Part shown: positions 32,172 to 42,346 of the stretch, piece by piece
Layout: the number at the start of each line of letters is the position of its first letter
Numbering within the stretch: the first letter of the stretch is position 1
Assembly (NCBI RefSeq): GCF_016745235.1
Contig: NZ_JAELVM010000001.1
Coordinates: forward strand, 1,625,856-1,689,855
DNA: 64,000 bases
Direction of reading: 5' to 3'
Origin: Chryseobacterium endalhagicum
GTDB taxonomy: Bacteria > Bacteroidota > Bacteroidia > Flavobacteriales > Weeksellaceae
Position numbers and translations under genes: made by a program
The notes under the pieces: model-generated
Databases searched by the model: none
Told to the model about the DNA's origin: nothing
Seen by the model: only the letters and a program-made list of their open reading frames with translations

Positions 32172-33452
32172 TTAGTTAGGGCATGTCTGAATATTGAAGC
32201 ATTTCCATGCTGTTCCGTCATAGATGCTGAGACAGTCGAGATTGGTATCATACACCATCATTCCTTCCACGGGAACTAGGGCGTTTTTCTGGGCAGTTGT
32301 AAGTCTGTTAGGGACAAAGCCTTTGGTTTTTGCTTCCAGGGCAGCCCAACCTCCTTTTCTTGTCATGGGCCAGTTGCTGGCGGCTGTGCCTGCTCTTCCG
32401 AGAGAGGTGATTCCGAATGAGGTATTAAGCGGGGTTCCTGAAGTAGTAGCCGGTTTGTAGCAGAAGCATCCGATTATAGCCGCATTGACAGAGGAGCCGG
32501 GTCCTTGTCCCTGGTCGCCTCCTGAATCTGCCGCTCCGCCGGAATTAACCAGATTAGGAATTCCTGAAGCGTTTACGCCTCCGTTGGCTGTGAAATTGAT
32601 GCTGCCGTTGGCATTAAGCTGGCTGTTGGCCACATTTTCGTCTCCTTCCATAGCGTCGGGGCAGCCGTCTCCATCACTGTCCGGATCCAGATAATCCGGG
32701 ATGTTGTCTCCGTCTGTGTCTGTAAAGCATTGTGCATTCAGTCCAAAACTATCCATTATTGCTGTGGTGGCGCTACCATAAACAAACACTCTTACATAAT
32801 AGGTTGTTCCTTTCTGAAGTCTGTAATTTGAGTTGAGCGTAAACTTTTGGAAAGCACCGCTGGTAGTCGTCGGGTTTTGCCCTGAATATAATGTCGTAGG
32901 ATTCGTGAAATTCACGTTGCCGGAAATTTCAATATGTATATTCTGCACTTTTGTATTGGTGGTGCCATAGGTTGCCCATTCCTTCAGTTCAAAAATCTTG
33001 TTGCTGTTTGAAGCCATTGGAATAGAGAATTGAATGTAATCATTGTTTGTTTTGGCTTGTGCGGCGGTTGTTGAATTGATATTTTGAATACTCCAGGAGA
33101 GATTTGTTTTCTGTGATCCGGGCAGTCCGCTTCCAAAAACAACGGTGCTGGCTGTAGTGGTTGCTTCCGGTGACAGGTTGTTGTTTTCAAGTTTCCCCGG
33201 AAAAGGGTTTGTGTTAACATCCCAGATTAAATGGGGGACGGTCTGGCCTGCTCCCGAGTCGGCGGGAAGAGAGCACGTGTTTTCTGCGGTGTCCGGGATG
33301 CCGTCGTTATCATCATCCAGGTCATTGATGTTTGTGATTCCGTCTCCGTCCGTGTCCTGAGCATGGATAGTATTGAATCCGGAAAAACCTAGTACCATCA
33401 GCCATATAATTATTTTTCTTCCTAAACCGGTTTTAAATTGTCCAATTTGCAT
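32172..33452 (-). CDS. Secreted calcium-repeat (TSP type 3) surface protein
   Basis: A 426-residue exported protein: signal segment (IIIWLMVLGFSGFNTIHAQ), then thrombospondin type 3 calcium-binding repeats DTDGDGITNINDLDDDNDG at about 33-52 and DTDGDNIPDYLDPDSDGDG further on. Between them is a beta-rich domain (FELKEWATYGTTNTK, YYVRVFVYGSAT). The C-terminal tail (LEAKTKGFVPNRLT, PVEGMMVYDTN, IYDGTAWKCF) is shared with the LamG-like protein 23445-26216. It is the first gene of a two-gene operon. Calcium-stabilised surface exposure is likely; partner and role unknown. Confidence 0.75.
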   Translation of the reverse strand: MQIGQFKTGLGRKIIIWLMVLGFSGFNTIHAQDTDGDGITNINDLDDDNDGIPDTAENTCSLPADSGAGQTVPHLIWDVNTNPFPGKLENNNLSPEATTTASTVVFGSGLPGSQKTNLSWSIQNINSTTAAQAKTNNDYIQFSIPMASNSNKIFELKEWATYGTTNTKVQNIHIEISGNVNFTNPTTLYSGQNPTTTSGAFQKFTLNSNYRLQKGTTYYVRVFVYGSATTAIMDSFGLNAQCFTDTDGDNIPDYLDPDSDGDGCPDAMEGDENVANSQLNANGSINFTANGGVNASGIPNLVNSGGAADSGGDQGQGPGSSVNAAIIGCFCYKPATTSGTPLNTSFGITSLGRAGTAASNWPMTRKGGWAALEAKTKGFVPNRLTTAQKNALVPVEGMMVYDTNLDCLSIYDGTAWKCFNIQTCPN

Positions 33453-33989
33453 TTTACATGTTTTAATTATTAAGCTAAAGCCTTAAAACAAGATGTACCT
33501 GTTCTGGTTTTTTATAACTAAAGCAGTGGAACAGATTGTAAAGGATGGGTAATAAAAATTTTGTTCGTCAGTTAGACATTTTCAAAATCAAAAAGGAATC
33601 GGAATTCCTGACGTCTTTGTGTTTCTTTTTTCTGATTCTGGGACAAAATAAATGCATGCAGAAGATTGGTAAGCCAAATGAGGAATTAATAGTTGTTAGC
33701 AAAAATTGATTATTTTAAAATAAATTGTTAGCATTTCGGATGTAATTATCTGTTTTTTAAGTCATTGTGTTTTGAAAGTGTTAAATCCAGGCTTTTGTAA
33801 GTTCATTGAATTGCTAATAAAAATTACATAATTATTTATTTTAGTAATTATATTGGCTTATTTGTTTAATGGGTGTGAATAATTTAGTTTTTATCCGGAT
33901 AAATTTGGTATTATTCAATTTTTTGGCACATAATTTTTATAGTCTATTTTCAATATATTAGAAAAAATTTAAGCTTAGAATTGTTACCT
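33453..33989. other. Divergent control region
   Basis: A 537-base AT-rich stretch between a minus-strand surface operon and the plus-strand TPR regulator. TAAATTTG at 33900-33907 is a good -7 box for the regulator, about 80 bases before its ATG, but no clear -33 TTG sits at the right distance. No gene or hairpin seen. Confidence 0.4.
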
Positions 33990-35702
33990 ATGAAGAAAAT
34001 ACTATATGTTCTTGTTGTATTATTGATATTGGCGTGCGCTGATTCCAGAGCTGATGAGAATATGTATTTTCATAAACTTACGAATGAACTTACACAGGCT
34101 ATTGATCATCCGGCTAAAATTTCTGCACTTCAGCATAGGGAGCTTAAGAACTTTAAAAATAAAAAAGATAAAAAATACCTGATAGGTTCTAAATACATAG
34201 AGTTGTTTTTGTACCGGAATGACAGGAATAAGCAGATTCTTTTTGTTTACGACCTGTTAAAACTTAATGATAGCAGGTACGATTATATTTCAATGACTTC
34301 TTATTATAGTATGGCTATTCAGCTTGAAAGCACTTCTCCTGAGCTGGCCATGCACTTCATAGATAAGGCTATAGGGTATAATAAAACATTGTCCGGGATG
34401 TATTACGCAGGGCATCTTTACCATATGAAGGGTAGGTTTTACTACAATAAGAAGGCGTATGCATCTGCCCTGTATTACTTTGAGAAGGCCCTGAAAAACT
34501 TCAGACAGGATGACCTGCTTTATACCTCTTCGATGCATAATAATTTCGGGATGGCCTATGCTAAGCTCAATAATATGGGGAAAGCCGTTCAGGAGGCTGA
34601 AAAAGGCATAGAAATTTTAAAAAGTAAAAAAGATCTCACTAAAGAGGAGTTTGATTTCCTTATTAAAATGAAGGGCAATCTGGGCTTTTATTATTATGAA
34701 TTAAAAGATTATTCCGGTGCTGAAAAACTTCTTGTTGAAGCACTTATTCATTACGGAAGCAAAAAAGAGCTCTTTTCCTACATGATCCCCATTTCTGAAA
34801 AGCTTTTCGATCTGTATGTAATTACGGGGCAGCTGAGTGAGCAGAAGAAGGTTGTTGATCATCTTTTGCGTATTGAGCCACAACTGACGGATACGTACAG
34901 TAAAATCACAGTGAATGAAATCGTTCAGAAATATTATTATTCTTCCAATGCCGATATTCAGCTTTTAAAAGAAGTATCAAAAAAATTGATAGTGCTGAAT
35001 CATACATTTGATGACGAAAACAGGGAAAGCATACAGAAAACATCCGATCTTCTTAATAAAAACCTCATTAGCAGTATCAATGATAAATACGGATATGAAA
35101 TTAAAGCCCATAAGAGGAAAGTGCTTCTCACCATCATGATATGTTGTTTACTGGTGGTCATTATCGGCCTTATTGCTTTATATATATGGACTAAAAAGAA
35201 GAGTGAGCGCAAAGATGCCGAAAAACAGAGAGAGATTTTAGAGGCAAATAAAAAAATACTGGAACGGGATATTCTTTTTCAAAAAGAGAAGATCAAAAAC
35301 CTGTATCAGAATCTGAATTTGAAAATAGAATCAGAAAAAGCCTTTTTACAGAATATAAAAAAGATAAAAAGATCTGCAGATAATGATCATGAGCAGATTC
35401 TCCGGGATCTGCACCTGAAAGTCGGCAAGCTGATACAGATCGATAAAAAGAATGATGTTTTCGTACATGAAAGCAGCAGCGAGAATAAAATATTTTTAAG
35501 CAGGCTCGAACAGCTTTGTCCGGATCTCACAAACAGGGAGCTGAAGCTGTGTACTTATTTCAGGATGGATCTTTCGTCAAAAGAAATATCTGTTCTTGAA
35601 GATACAACCACGGCTACGGTCAGGGTATATAAAACAAGGATCAAAAGTAAGCTGGGGCTGGCCAGGCCGGATAATTTAAGTACTTTTCTCGGCGGTATAT
35701 AA
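33990..35702 (+). CDS. TPR-membrane-HTH transcriptional regulator (third type)
   Basis: A 570-residue protein from the ATG at 33990; the TTG at 33981 would spoil the signal sequence. The N-terminus (MKKILYVLVVLLILAC) is a lipoprotein-type signal with the cysteine at residue 16. TPR repeats follow (HLYHMKGRFYYNKKAYASAL, NFGMAYAKLNNMGKAVQEAE), then a membrane segment at about 376-400, a long coiled coil, and a C-terminal LuxR-like HTH (RELKLCTYFRMDLSSKEIS, ATVRVYKTRIKSKLGL). The architecture is that of the 5183/6734 pair but the sequence is distant. It is divergent from the TSP3 surface operon, a likely target. Confidence 0.85.
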   Translation: MKKILYVLVVLLILACADSRADENMYFHKLTNELTQAIDHPAKISALQHRELKNFKNKKDKKYLIGSKYIELFLYRNDRNKQILFVYDLLKLNDSRYDYISMTSYYSMAIQLESTSPELAMHFIDKAIGYNKTLSGMYYAGHLYHMKGRFYYNKKAYASALYYFEKALKNFRQDDLLYTSSMHNNFGMAYAKLNNMGKAVQEAEKGIEILKSKKDLTKEEFDFLIKMKGNLGFYYYELKDYSGAEKLLVEALIHYGSKKELFSYMIPISEKLFDLYVITGQLSEQKKVVDHLLRIEPQLTDTYSKITVNEIVQKYYYSSNADIQLLKEVSKKLIVLNHTFDDENRESIQKTSDLLNKNLISSINDKYGYEIKAHKRKVLLTIMICCLLVVIIGLIALYIWTKKKSERKDAEKQREILEANKKILERDILFQKEKIKNLYQNLNLKIESEKAFLQNIKKIKRSADNDHEQILRDLHLKVGKLIQIDKKNDVFVHESSSENKIFLSRLEQLCPDLTNRELKLCTYFRMDLSSKEISVLEDTTTATVRVYKTRIKSKLGLARPDNLSTFLGGI

Positions 35703-36074
35703 TTTCTTAAATCAGGGGTTGTTGGTGTCAGGTAGATATTTGTACAGACCTGTCAGATTTCAATATTAATTTTTTATTAAGTCTACTATTTAGTTTGAAT
35801 TTCAAACCCCCAATTTGTCAAAATAATTCTAAAATATTCCTAAAATCGAGAATTATATTTTTTTTAACATTTCATTATTTATTTTGAATCTATCTGAATA
35901 CTAAAAACATAGGTAAATGAAGTTAATTCATACCACGTTACGAGTAATTATTTTTAATTAAAAGCAGGATATGGTCATAAAAATATTAATAATAATTTGT
36001 TACCTTTGTTTTCGAAAAAAGCACACCATTTGTTGAATTAAAATAATGTTTAATGTTTTTAGGTCTTCCATAGC
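35703..36074. other. Promoter region of the capsule locus
   Basis: A 372-base gene-free stretch upstream of the capsule locus. TACCTTTG at 36001-36008 matches TAnnTTTG and lies 66 bases before the first capsule gene, but no convincing -33 TTG is seen. No operon-wide anti-termination motif such as JUMPstart is visible. Confidence 0.4.
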
Positions 36075-37997
36075 ATGGTGAATGTTTTAAAAATCAAAGA
36101 GTTAAGGTACGTGCCCAGGTGGGTGGTTTTTTTTATTGATATTTCAATTGTCTCCTTTTCTGTCTTAACTACCTATCTGTTCTTAAAAAATCTGCATGTA
36201 AAAATTAATTTTATTGAGTATTTCAATGAAAAAATTTTTACCGTCATTGCAGTCAATATTCTGTTTATGTTCCTGTTTAAAACCTATGCGGGAATTATCA
36301 GATATTCAACTTTTTTCGATTTTTTCAGGATTCTGTGGGCTTCAGGATCTGCGCTTCTTGTGTTGCTTGGGATCAATTTTATATCAGATACAGTATTGGG
36401 AAAACCGTTGTATTTATACCCGGCACTTTTCCTGCTTTTCTTTATTTCTATTTTTCTGATGTTCTTTTTCAGAATGACGACCAAACAGCTTTTCAAAAGA
36501 TGGATGGGTGCCAAAAACGGGCTGTCTAAAATAAGAATTGCCGTGGTAGGAGTAGAAGATCAATCCGTATCATTAGCCAATGCCATTATCCATAACCCGG
36601 GACAGCCTTACCAGCTAGCCGGATTTTTCAGTGCCAGATCAGACTCTAAAAAAGCAGTCCTGCTGGGGCATAAAGTATATAATAAAAAAGAACTCCTTAA
36701 AAATGATCATCTGAAAAGCCGTTTTGATGCCGTTCTGATCAGGGAAATGATGGACAGGACTCAAATGGAGGCATGGGTAACTCTTGCGCTAGATAAAGGA
36801 TTGAAAGTATTAAAATCTCCCGATGCCAGCAAAATAAATGAAGATGGTATCATAGGAAGCATACGTCCGCTTCAGATTGAAGATTTACTGGAACGCACCC
36901 CTATAAAAATAGAAAATGAAGAGGTGAAAAGCCGTCATTTTAATAAAAGTATTTTGGTTACCGGTGGGGCAGGATCTATAGGAAGTGAGATTGTGAGGCA
37001 GGTTGCCCGGTTGGGTTCATCCCTTATTGTAGTGGTGGATCAGGCGGAGTCTCCATTGTATGAACTGAAACTTGAGCTGCTGGAAAGATTTCCGGACCAG
37101 AATTTCAAATTTGTGCTGGCAGATATTTCCAATCATTACAGACTTGAAAAATTATTTGAAGATTACCATTTTTCTACAGTATATCACGCAGCGGCATACA
37201 AACACGTTCCTTTAATAGAAGACAATCCGCATGAAGCTGTTTTTGTCAATATCGGCGGAACCAGAAACCTGGCTTTACTGTCTAAACAGTATAATGTAAG
37301 CAGATTCGTAATGGTCTCTACAGATAAGGCTGTGAATCCTACCAATGTAATGGGGGCTTCCAAAAGAGCAGCTGAACTTTTTGTACAGTCCTTGCAGAAC
37401 TCTCCGGATAATACAACAAAGTTTATTACAACACGTTTCGGAAATGTATTAGGCTCCAACGGCTCAGTAATACCGCATTTCAAAAAGCAGATTGAAAAAG
37501 GAGGGCCTGTAACGATCACCCATCCGGATATCATCCGTTATTTTATGACCATTCCGGAGGCTTGTGAACTGGTACTTCAGGCGGGAACGATGGGGAACGG
37601 AGGTGAGATTTATGTTTTTGATATGGGAAAACCTGTCAAAATCCTGGATCTGGCGAAAAGAATGATCAAATTATCAGGATACACCCCGGATGTTGATATC
37701 AAAATTGATTTTATCGGATTAAGACCTGGCGAAAAGCTATATGAGGAACTTTTAACGGACAATTCTACAACAATTCCTACCCATCACGAGAAAATAATGA
37801 TATCAAGAGATCCTTTGATGGAATTTGAAGAGATAGAATTGCTGAGTAAGCAGATTATGCGTTCGGCGATAAAAAAAGAGAGTTTACAGGTGGTTAAAAT
37901 TTTAAAGATTATTGTTCCGGAATTTATCAGTAATAACTCGGAATTTGAAATTTTGGATAAAACACCGGAACATGAACTATATCAGCAACATAGTTAA
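36075..37997 (+). CDS. pglF: Membrane UDP-sugar 4,6-dehydratase (PglF/WbpM/CapD type)
   Basis: A 640-residue protein: four N-terminal membrane segments (about 15-140), a nucleotide-binding-like middle domain, then an extended SDR domain with TGGAGSIGSEIVRQV at about 295-310 and STDKAVNPTNVMGASKR at about 415-432. In the latter a methionine takes the usual tyrosine place, typical of WbpM/PglF. It converts UDP-GlcNAc to the 4-keto-6-deoxy sugar at the inner membrane. It heads the capsule locus. The PglD-PglE fusion and PglC-like transferase at the far end complete a UDP-diacetylbacillosamine route. Confidence 0.85.
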   Translation: MVNVLKIKELRYVPRWVVFFIDISIVSFSVLTTYLFLKNLHVKINFIEYFNEKIFTVIAVNILFMFLFKTYAGIIRYSTFFDFFRILWASGSALLVLLGINFISDTVLGKPLYLYPALFLLFFISIFLMFFFRMTTKQLFKRWMGAKNGLSKIRIAVVGVEDQSVSLANAIIHNPGQPYQLAGFFSARSDSKKAVLLGHKVYNKKELLKNDHLKSRFDAVLIREMMDRTQMEAWVTLALDKGLKVLKSPDASKINEDGIIGSIRPLQIEDLLERTPIKIENEEVKSRHFNKSILVTGGAGSIGSEIVRQVARLGSSLIVVVDQAESPLYELKLELLERFPDQNFKFVLADISNHYRLEKLFEDYHFSTVYHAAAYKHVPLIEDNPHEAVFVNIGGTRNLALLSKQYNVSRFVMVSTDKAVNPTNVMGASKRAAELFVQSLQNSPDNTTKFITTRFGNVLGSNGSVIPHFKKQIEKGGPVTITHPDIIRYFMTIPEACELVLQAGTMGNGGEIYVFDMGKPVKILDLAKRMIKLSGYTPDVDIKIDFIGLRPGEKLYEELLTDNSTTIPTHHEKIMISRDPLMEFEEIELLSKQIMRSAIKKESLQVVKILKIIVPEFISNNSEFEILDKTPEHELYQQHS

Positions 37998-38219
37998 AAA
38001 TATGCATAAATTCACATAAAAATAATGAAATATTTTTATTGTTTTTTTTCAATCGGAACGATAATTGATACGAAAAGACTTGATCTTAGAAAATAATAGA
38101 ATGCGTTGAAAAATTTTCACCGAAATGTGAGAATAATGATACATAAAATATACGTACTACGCTCCGACATAAAAAAATTCTAAAACATTGAGCGTGAACA
38201 CAAGTAGATTAAAAAACAT

Positions 38220-39011
38220 ATGAAGAGAACTATTATTACATATCTGATATTGTTATCGGTTACTTTATTATCATGTAAGCCGAAACAGAATATGGTATAC
38301 ATGGCCAACCATAATATGGAGGAAGAAGTTACCAAAGCAAAGTTTCAGGGATTGCATATTCAGGAAGGGGATGTTCTTCTTATTCTTGTATCTGCACTGG
38401 ATGAAATTGCCGTAAAACCTTTCAATCTCAATACCGTAAACAAAGTAGGAAGTGAATCCGCCAGTGGAAGTAATCTGTATTCACAGCCAAGCGAATACCT
38501 GGTGAACGAAGAAGGTTATATATCTTTCCCGGTTTTAGGAAATATATATACTAAAGGAATGACGCAGGTACAGCTGAGACAGGAGCTGGAAACCCGTCTG
38601 AAAAGATATCTTACAGATCCTTTGGTGACTATTACCCTGAAAAACTTCAATGTAAGCATTTTAGGAGAAGTAAAAGCTCCGGGGCAGAAAGAAAGTGTTT
38701 CCCAGAAGATTAACGTTTTCCAGGCTCTTGGCCTTGCCGGAGATATGACGGACTTCGGAGACCGTACGAATGTTAAGCTTATCCGTACCGGAGATGACGG
38801 GACAGATCAGATTGTTCACATCGACCTTACCAGATCGGATATCGTAAATTCACCGTACTATTATATGAAGCAGAACGACATATTATATGTACAGCCGGAC
38901 AAAAACAAACAGGTTCAGGCCAATTCGAACCCGAACAGAGCGCTTACATTCCAGATCATTGGTGCATTACTGACAGCTGGTACACTTATTATTGCTTTAA
39001 CACGACGATAA
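38220..39011 (+). CDS. wza: Polysaccharide export lipoprotein (Wza-like)
   Basis: A 263-residue protein with lipoprotein signal (ITYLILLSVTLLSC, cysteine about residue 20). The polysaccharide export domain follows (LHIQEGDVLLILVSALD, SEYLVNEEGYISFPVLG), then an SLBB-like ligand domain (FNVSILGEVKAPGQ, INVFQALGLAGDM) and a C-terminal hydrophobic helix (IIGALLTAGTLIIALT). The helix fits the outer-membrane helical pore of Wza. It exports capsule or exopolysaccharide together with the Wzc-like kinase encoded 3 bases downstream. Confidence 0.9.
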   Translation: MKRTIITYLILLSVTLLSCKPKQNMVYMANHNMEEEVTKAKFQGLHIQEGDVLLILVSALDEIAVKPFNLNTVNKVGSESASGSNLYSQPSEYLVNEEGYISFPVLGNIYTKGMTQVQLRQELETRLKRYLTDPLVTITLKNFNVSILGEVKAPGQKESVSQKINVFQALGLAGDMTDFGDRTNVKLIRTGDDGTDQIVHIDLTRSDIVNSPYYYMKQNDILYVQPDKNKQVQANSNPNRALTFQIIGALLTAGTLIIALTRR

Positions 39012-39014
39012 AAT

Positions 39015-41354
39015 ATGCAGCAGATAGAAATTCAGCCCAGGGAAGAGAAATTAAATATAAAGAAAGCCATTTCCAAATACCTGTATAAATGGCCGTGGTT
39101 TATAGCTTCTGTTATGCTTTGTGTAGCAGTTGCTTATATTTATCTAAGGTACAGTGTTCCTAAATATCAGTCAAAAACTACCCTTAAATTTGATAAAAAA
39201 CAAAACGACCTTTCTTCAGCTCTTGCTGATTTAGATAATCTAGGGATAGGTCTGGGTAATTCTGATGAACTGAAAAGTGAGGCTGCCATTGTTAACTCCC
39301 GGCCGCTATTGATGCAGGTGGTGAAAAATCTTAATCTGAATGTAGAATATTTCAGTACCGGAGATATTAAAGACTCACAGCTGTTTGGAGACAGGGTTCC
39401 TGTTACTGCAAAGATATTGAGCTATACCAAAGAAAAATTTGTAGCTACACCATATACATTAACCGATATAAAGGGCGACCAGTTTACCCTTCAAAGCGAG
39501 AAGAAAAAAGATGTTCACGCAAAGTTTGACATTCCTGTACAGTTGGATTTCGGAACGGTGGTGTTTCAAAGGAATTCAGCTTTTGCTGTTAAAGCAAACT
39601 ATAAAGTGATCTTTTCAAGTCCGATTGAGAAGATCAAAAAACTGGAAAAATTAATCCAGGTCAATCTTCCGGATGAAAAAGCTATGCTGATGGATATCAG
39701 TTTGGTAGGATCTCTTCCTGAAAAATCGGAAGCGATTCTGAACGAGGTGACCAAACAGTATAATCTTGACGGGCAGAAAGATAAGAACCTGCAGGCTCAG
39801 AATACACAGGAATTCATTGATAAAAGACTGGAAGTCATTACCAAAGATCTTTCCGGAGTAGAAAACCAGAAAGAAGATTTCCAGAACCGTAACCGTATTG
39901 TAGATTTACAGGCGCAGGCAGAACTGGCCTTGCAGAATACCAGTGAAAATACCAAAGCTCTTCTTCAGCAACAGGCTCAGCTGGATCTTCTGAGTTCACT
40001 TTCGGGAGAAGCTTCAAAAGGCAATAACCAGCTTATGCCATCCAATCTTGGGCTGAATCCTTCACTGGAACAATCTATTTCTCAATATAATCAGTTGATT
40101 ATCAGTCGAAATAAAACCCTTAAACAGGCTACCAACGAAAACCCTGCTGTCATAGAAATGAACAGGGAAATTGCTTCTTTAAAGGAAGTGATCCGTGATA
40201 ATATCCGTGAGCAGAGACAAACCGTGCAGACGGGTATTTCCCAGCTGCAGAACCAGATCAAGACCAGCAATAATGTGATTGAAAAGGTTCCCGGACAGTC
40301 TAAAGTATACAGGGGAATTGAGCGTCAGCAAAACCTGAAAGAGCAGTTATTTTTATTCCTTCTTCAGAAAAGAGAAGAAAACGCGATCAATCTTTCAGTA
40401 GATGTTCCGAAAGCAAAAATTGTAAACCCAGCATTTACAGAAGATATTCCGGTATCGCCTAAAAAAGATGTTATTCTTCCCGGCGCTGTTTTGCTGGGAC
40501 TATTGATTCCTTTTGCCCTTTTCTATGTTATTTTCCTTTTGGATGATAAAATTTACAGCAGAGAGGATATTAAAGAACGTTCCGGACTGGGCGTACTGGT
40601 AGATATTCCTTCGCTTTCCGATACGGAAAACCATCTGGTACAGAAAAACGACTTCTCAGAATTGGCAGAAGCCTTCAGGGTACTGGTTTCCAACCTGAAA
40701 TTTGTTTTGCCGGTAAAAGATTCAGCTAAAGTGGTCATGGTGACTTCTTCCGTAAAAGGAGAGGGAAAAACCTTGGTATCCGTGAATCTTGCGCTTACCA
40801 TAGCCAACAAAAACGCAAGAACACTTCTGATTGGTTCCGATATCCGGAATCCTCAGATCCAGCGTTATGACAGTGAGCCGGTAAAAAGAAAAGGGCTTAC
40901 AGAATTCTTATATGATGAGTCGGTAAAAGTAGAGGAGCTTATCCATACATCTACGACCAACCCTTCATGTGATGTTATCTATGCCGGAGCTATTCCTCCC
41001 AATCCTCAGGAGCTGCTTTCTAACGGAAGATACCAAAAGCTTATTGAACAGATGTCTTCTGAGTACACTTATATTATTATTGACTCTGCACCGCTGATGC
41101 TGGTATCGGATACACTAAGTATTGCAGATACGGCAGATGCCACACTGTATGTGGTAAGATCGGGAGTGTCCAAAAATATCCTGATAGATTTTGCCAACGA
41201 TCTGGTAAGAGACGCTAAGCTTTCTAACGTATCATTTGTTATTAATGACGTTTCAAGAAGAGCAGGTGGGTATGGCTACAACTATAGCTACGGCTATGGA
41301 TACAGCCAGACCAAGGATAAAAAAAGTTGGTGGAATAAAATTTTTAAATCATAG
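39015..41354 (+). CDS. wzc: Polysaccharide co-polymerase / tyrosine autokinase (Wzc-like)
   Basis: A 779-residue protein: Wzz domain with two membrane segments (about 30-47 and 490-510) around a long coiled-coil periplasmic part, then a BY-kinase domain with Walker A SSVKGEGKTLVSVNL at about 577-591, Walker A' LLIGSDIRNP, and Walker B IIIDSAPLMLV. A C-terminal tyrosine cluster, GGYGYNYSYGYGYSQ, is the autophosphorylation tail. It controls chain length and export with Wza. The tail is unusually glycine/tyrosine regular. The gene ends 2 bases before the epimerase gene, which indicates an operon. Confidence 0.9.
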   Translation: MQQIEIQPREEKLNIKKAISKYLYKWPWFIASVMLCVAVAYIYLRYSVPKYQSKTTLKFDKKQNDLSSALADLDNLGIGLGNSDELKSEAAIVNSRPLLMQVVKNLNLNVEYFSTGDIKDSQLFGDRVPVTAKILSYTKEKFVATPYTLTDIKGDQFTLQSEKKKDVHAKFDIPVQLDFGTVVFQRNSAFAVKANYKVIFSSPIEKIKKLEKLIQVNLPDEKAMLMDISLVGSLPEKSEAILNEVTKQYNLDGQKDKNLQAQNTQEFIDKRLEVITKDLSGVENQKEDFQNRNRIVDLQAQAELALQNTSENTKALLQQQAQLDLLSSLSGEASKGNNQLMPSNLGLNPSLEQSISQYNQLIISRNKTLKQATNENPAVIEMNREIASLKEVIRDNIREQRQTVQTGISQLQNQIKTSNNVIEKVPGQSKVYRGIERQQNLKEQLFLFLLQKREENAINLSVDVPKAKIVNPAFTEDIPVSPKKDVILPGAVLLGLLIPFALFYVIFLLDDKIYSREDIKERSGLGVLVDIPSLSDTENHLVQKNDFSELAEAFRVLVSNLKFVLPVKDSAKVVMVTSSVKGEGKTLVSVNLALTIANKNARTLLIGSDIRNPQIQRYDSEPVKRKGLTEFLYDESVKVEELIHTSTTNPSCDVIYAGAIPPNPQELLSNGRYQKLIEQMSSEYTYIIIDSAPLMLVSDTLSIADTADATLYVVRSGVSKNILIDFANDLVRDAKLSNVSFVINDVSRRAGGYGYNYSYGYGYSQTKDKKSWWNKIFKS

Positions 41355-41356
41355 AA

Positions 41357-42325
41357 ATGCGTAAAATTTTAATTACAGGAGGAGCCGGTTTTATTGGTTC
41401 CAACTTAACGGAGTATTTTTTAAATAAAGGTTATGATGTGGTCTGCCTGGATAATTTTGCAACGGGACACCGTCATAATATCGCACCTTTCCTTGACAAC
41501 CCAAATTACAGGCTCATTGAAGGGGATATCCGTGATTTGGAAGTTTGTCAGAAAGCAGTGGAAAATGTAGATTATGTTTTGCACCAGGCTGCATTGGGTT
41601 CAGTGCCGAGATCTATCAAAGATCCTGCAACAAGCAACGATGTGAATGTATCCGGCTTTTTGAATATGCTGATTGCAGCGCGTGATGCAAAAGTAAAACG
41701 TTTTGTATATGCCGCTTCATCTTCTACCTATGGAGATTCTGCTTCATTACCTAAAGTAGAGAACGTGATCGGGAAACCGTTATCGCCGTATGCCATTACC
41801 AAATATGTGAATGAGCTGTATGCGGATGTATTCGGAAAAACGTATGGAATACAGTGTATCGGTTTAAGATACTTCAATGTATTCGGACGCAGACAGGACC
41901 CGAACGGAGCTTATGCTGCCGTGATTCCTTTATTTGTAAAACAGTTAATCAATCACGAATCTCCTACGATCAACGGAACAGGAGATTATTCCCGTGACTT
42001 TACATATATCGACAACGTTATTCAGATGAATGAGCGTGCCATGCTTACTGAAAACCCTGAAGCGGTGAATACAGTATACAACACCGCTGTAGGAGACCGT
42101 ACCACATTAAATGATCTGGTAGGATACCTTAAAAAGTATCTGAGTGAATTTGATGGAAAAATCGGAGACGTTGAAGTGGTTTATGGGCCTAACCGTGTAG
42201 GAGATATTCCGCACTCACTGGCCTCCGTTGAAAAAGCAGAAAAACTATTAGGGTACCAGCCCAGCCATACCATAGAAAAAGGATTAAAAGAAGCCATCAG
42301 CTGGTACTGGGAAAATTTAAAATAA
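41357..42325 (+). CDS. tviC: UDP-N-acetylglucosaminuronate/UDP-GlcNAc C4-epimerase (TviC/WbpP type)
   Basis: A 322-residue extended SDR protein: ILITGGAGFIGSNLTEYF at the N-terminus, the family-specific HQAALGSVPRSIKDP, AASSSTYGD, the catalytic YAITK at about 145-149, and RYFNVFGRRQDPNGAYAAVI. These blocks are characteristic of the TviC/WbpP branch that interconverts gluco- and galacto-configured N-acetyl sugars or their uronates. The TviB-like dehydrogenase follows within 22 bases, so the pair probably makes UDP-GalNAcA as in Vi antigen synthesis; the exact product is inferred. Confidence 0.85.
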   Translation: MRKILITGGAGFIGSNLTEYFLNKGYDVVCLDNFATGHRHNIAPFLDNPNYRLIEGDIRDLEVCQKAVENVDYVLHQAALGSVPRSIKDPATSNDVNVSGFLNMLIAARDAKVKRFVYAASSSTYGDSASLPKVENVIGKPLSPYAITKYVNELYADVFGKTYGIQCIGLRYFNVFGRRQDPNGAYAAVIPLFVKQLINHESPTINGTGDYSRDFTYIDNVIQMNERAMLTENPEAVNTVYNTAVGDRTTLNDLVGYLKKYLSEFDGKIGDVEVVYGPNRVGDIPHSLASVEKAEKLLGYQPSHTIEKGLKEAISWYWENLK

Positions 42326-42346
42326 ACAAGTTTAAATCGAATCTTT

